DNA of 7,709 bases from Methanobacterium sp. (GTDB lineage: Archaea > Methanobacteriota > Methanobacteria > Methanobacteriales > Methanobacteriaceae). Location of the stretch: assembly GCA_003162115.1 (NCBI GenBank), contig PMMV01000090.1, forward strand, positions 5,851-13,559, given 5' to 3'. The notes below the pieces were generated by a model that had not been told where the DNA came from, made no database searches, and worked only from the letters and a program-made list of their open reading frames with translations. Position numbers and translations under genes: made by a program. The number at the start of each line of letters is the position of its first letter. The stretch's first letter is position 1. Below are positions 6,255 to 7,709 of the stretch, piece by piece.

Positions 6255-6737
6255 TGGTTTAAAAGAAAAACACTGTAGTTTAAATAGGATGCTATACTTA
6301 CCCAGATGAGGTATGGAATAAATATCAGTCCTGCAAGTTTGGAAATCCGATAGAACATTATGATGTTTATTAATATTGATATCCACAGGATCAATACCAT
6401 AACCAGACCACCGAAAATGTTGTGTGTTCCAAAGAATACCAATGACCATATTACATTTATAGCCAGTTGAACAGCAATACTAATACACCTATTTGAACAT
6501 TTTTCTTGTCTAAACCCTCTCTCCACACTAAAACAGTGATATTCCAATGAGAATATATAGTATACTCCATATTGGCCCAAACGCCCAGTTTGGTGGTGTC
6601 CAGCCGGGTTTTGGGAGATATGCATGCCAACCTGTTATTTGTTTAGTGTATAAACGGTTTCAACAGCCCCTGCTAAAAAAACAATAATTATTGAATTCAA
6701 TTAATCTGGGTATTTCCCTAACACTAAAACTTTCTAT
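6251..6737 (-). pseudogene. tspO: TspO/MBR family tryptophan-rich sensory protein, broken
   Basis: TspO/MBR proteins are five-helix membrane proteins that bind porphyrins and other ligands. A perfect GGAGGT site (6749-6744) stands six bases before ATA at 6737-6735, where the ATG should be. That frame reads 'ESFSVREIPRLIE', then shifts to 'IIIVFLAGAVETVYTLNK', then to 'ITGWHAYLPKPGWTPPNW' and 'AFGPIWSILYILIGISLF', then to 'LVWREGLDKKNVQIGVLV', and finally to 'AVQLAINVIWSLVFFG' through to 'IFIPYLIWVSIASYLN' and 'YSVFLLNH' with TAA at 6253-6251. The KPxWxPPNWxFGPxW, QLxxNxxWSxxFFG and PYLxWxxxAxxLN motifs identify the family. Removing one base and adding three restores 163 codons including the stop, the normal size. 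A start-codon loss plus four frame changes argues for a real pseudogene. Only the C-terminal 90 residues lie in one intact frame. Confidence 0.9.
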
Positions 6738-7007
6738 TAATAAACCTCCATTTTCACTATTTTCAATCGAAGTATTACTATTTGGTTTGTACAAAACTTT
6801 CTTATAAAATTTGCTATATTGTATCTAACATAATATTCTAGGCTATAATAATGATTTAAATAGGCAACAATGTATTAATTCACCAGATCTAAAAGAATCC
6901 TATAATAATACACAAATTATTGTAGATTTTTTTATATTTGTTGGATATATCTTCAAAATCGATTTAATCATCATTAAAAAAAGTATAGAATACTCTATTT
7001 GAGTGCA

Positions 7008-7282
7008 TTACCCAAAACAGCCAACGATATCAGGACGCGTGCTTAATATCTGTCCAAATTAATAAAAGTGGTTCCTAACTCCTTAAAAACAAGAAGAATT
7101 CTTTCAGGATCTGTTGCATTTAATTCTTCTAATAACCCTTTAGAACGAATTAATCGACTAAAACCATTTTTAAGGCCGGTTTTTTTTAATACATCTATAA
7201 ATTCATATTTTGTTAAAATACCAAGTATTTCTTCAAGTCTTTTAAAATCAGATTTTCTATTGTCGAACCGCCTAAAGTTCAT
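7008..7282 (-). pseudogene. UbiB/AarF kinase-like protein, N-terminal stub
   Basis: From ATG 7282 the minus strand reads 79 residues: 'FKRLEEILGILTKYEFIDVL', then 'LIRSKGLLEELNATDPERIL' and 'LVFKELGTTFINLDRY' before TAA 7045-7043. This matches the N-terminal region of the ABC1/AarF/UbiB family, whose hallmark is LEELGPTFIKLGQILSTRPD. The remainder of that motif, 'GQILSTRPDIVG', is present in the next frame, so one missing G at 7055-7054 caused the shift. Only about seven more residues follow before TAA at 7010-7008, and nothing upstream of the window resembles the kinase domain, which should add more than 400 residues with its KxGQ, VAIK-like and DFG motifs. The gene was therefore truncated as well as frameshifted. 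Family members are atypical kinases or ATPases linked to quinone or isoprenoid lipid metabolism. No ribosome site is visible. Confidence 0.8.
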
Positions 7283-7709
7283 TATATTATATATTGTATT
7301 TAATTTATTTAAAATTTATTAATAATTAATAATTTATTAAGGCCTTGAAATTAATTTTTACAGTCTTTCTCTAAAAACAATTGGTAACTGAATGCTAAAA
7401 GATATTTATTCAGTAAAAGTACATTGATGAGCTGATTTTCATAGAGATTTTATATGAAATTTTTGTATAAGATACATTAACTTGTTGGTAATTTAGGGCT
7501 GGGATCGAATTATGAAACCAAAAGATAGAGCCGGATAGATATCCCGAGCATTATCAGTTAAACATTTTTAAAAACTCAAATTATATATTTAAAATAGTTA
7601 TTTCTATCCCTTGAATTCATATTTAATCATTATTAAAAATCTTTATAAACATTGAAAATTAAAGTACATTTTTAAACTTTTTGAAAGTTCAGAAATTCTA
7701 AAAATAATG
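7283..7709. other. AT-rich spacer without a supported gene
   Basis: No coding frame or RNA gene can be supported in these 427 bases. It holds one imperfect-context hairpin (7387-7414) and a slightly GC-richer patch near 7495-7550 where ATG 7512 opens a nine-codon reading ending at TAG. The latter could be a trace of a lost gene, but there is too little sequence to say. Confidence 0.5.
7387..7414. repeat. 7-base inverted repeat
   Basis: ACTGAAT (7387-7393) pairs with ATTCAGT (7408-7414) around a 14-base loop, about 105 bases upstream of the UbiB stub's ATG on the minus strand. It may be a minor terminator or chance. Confidence 0.3.

Noticed and set aside
6201..6449. 82-codon minus-strand frame
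   Set aside because: Shadow overlapping both the DUF998 end and the TspO C-terminus, which is read in another frame with family motifs.
6660..6824. 54-codon open minus-strand stretch as a separate gene
   Set aside because: Its second half is the N-terminus of the broken tspO after the GGAGGT site; the first half has no start codon and is likely leader.
7068..7322. 84-codon plus-strand frame
   Set aside because: Antisense to the UbiB stub, whose ELGTTFI signature fixes the true strand.
7430..7455. Box C/D-like RNA (TTGATGA followed by CTGA)
   Set aside because: The two boxes are adjacent with no room for a guide, and no second box pair is present.
1..7709. CRISPR array, tRNA, rRNA, insertion sequence or defence operon
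   Set aside because: No regularly spaced repeats, cloverleaf-like GC-rich segment, transposase motif or defence-type domain was seen on either strand.

Overview
The window is AT-rich (roughly 30% G+C by eye) and looks archaeal, most likely a Methanobacterium-type methanogen. This is inferred, not proven. The support is TATA-like boxes about 25 bases before likely transcript starts, GGAGG/GGTG-type ribosome sites, oligo-T ends, and gene families common in such genomes: DUF169, DUF998, TspO/MBR, UbiB/AarF and a membrane-anchored methyltransferase.

Layout. (1) 1-351 (+): 3' part of a DUF169 gene that enters from the left. (2) 456-728 (+): small charged, partly helical protein of unknown function. 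(3) 956-1516 (+): soluble class I SAM methyltransferase. (4) 1773-2252 (+): AHSA1/SRPBCC gene cut by one in-frame TAA. (5) 2305-3050 (-): membrane-anchored SAM methyltransferase whose start lies in another frame. (6) 3147-3650 (-): secreted protein of unknown function. (7) 3947-4635 (-): remnants of two membrane-protein genes. (8) 4725-4938: an isolated GC-richer island with two hairpins, possibly a flavodoxin-type remnant. (9) 5188-5409 (-): small two-helix membrane protein. (10) 5598-6254 (+): intact six-helix DUF998 protein. (11) 6251-6737 (-): tspO gene broken by several frame changes and a lost start codon. (12) 7008-7282 (-): N-terminal stub of a UbiB/AarF kinase-like gene. (13) 7283-7709: no gene seen.

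No operon or defence system is evident. Genes are mostly single, separated by long AT-rich spacers, and unrelated in function. What stands out is gene decay: six loci are interrupted, and a seventh possible remnant lies in the GC-rich island. Most of the lesions can be repaired by adding one base, several of them in homopolymer runs. This fits either a real gene graveyard or an assembly with uncorrected homopolymer deletions, and raw reads or a close relative would settle it. I see no convincing new system here. The main value of this annotation is in the reconstructed broken genes, which a plain open-reading-frame scan would miss or mis-start.
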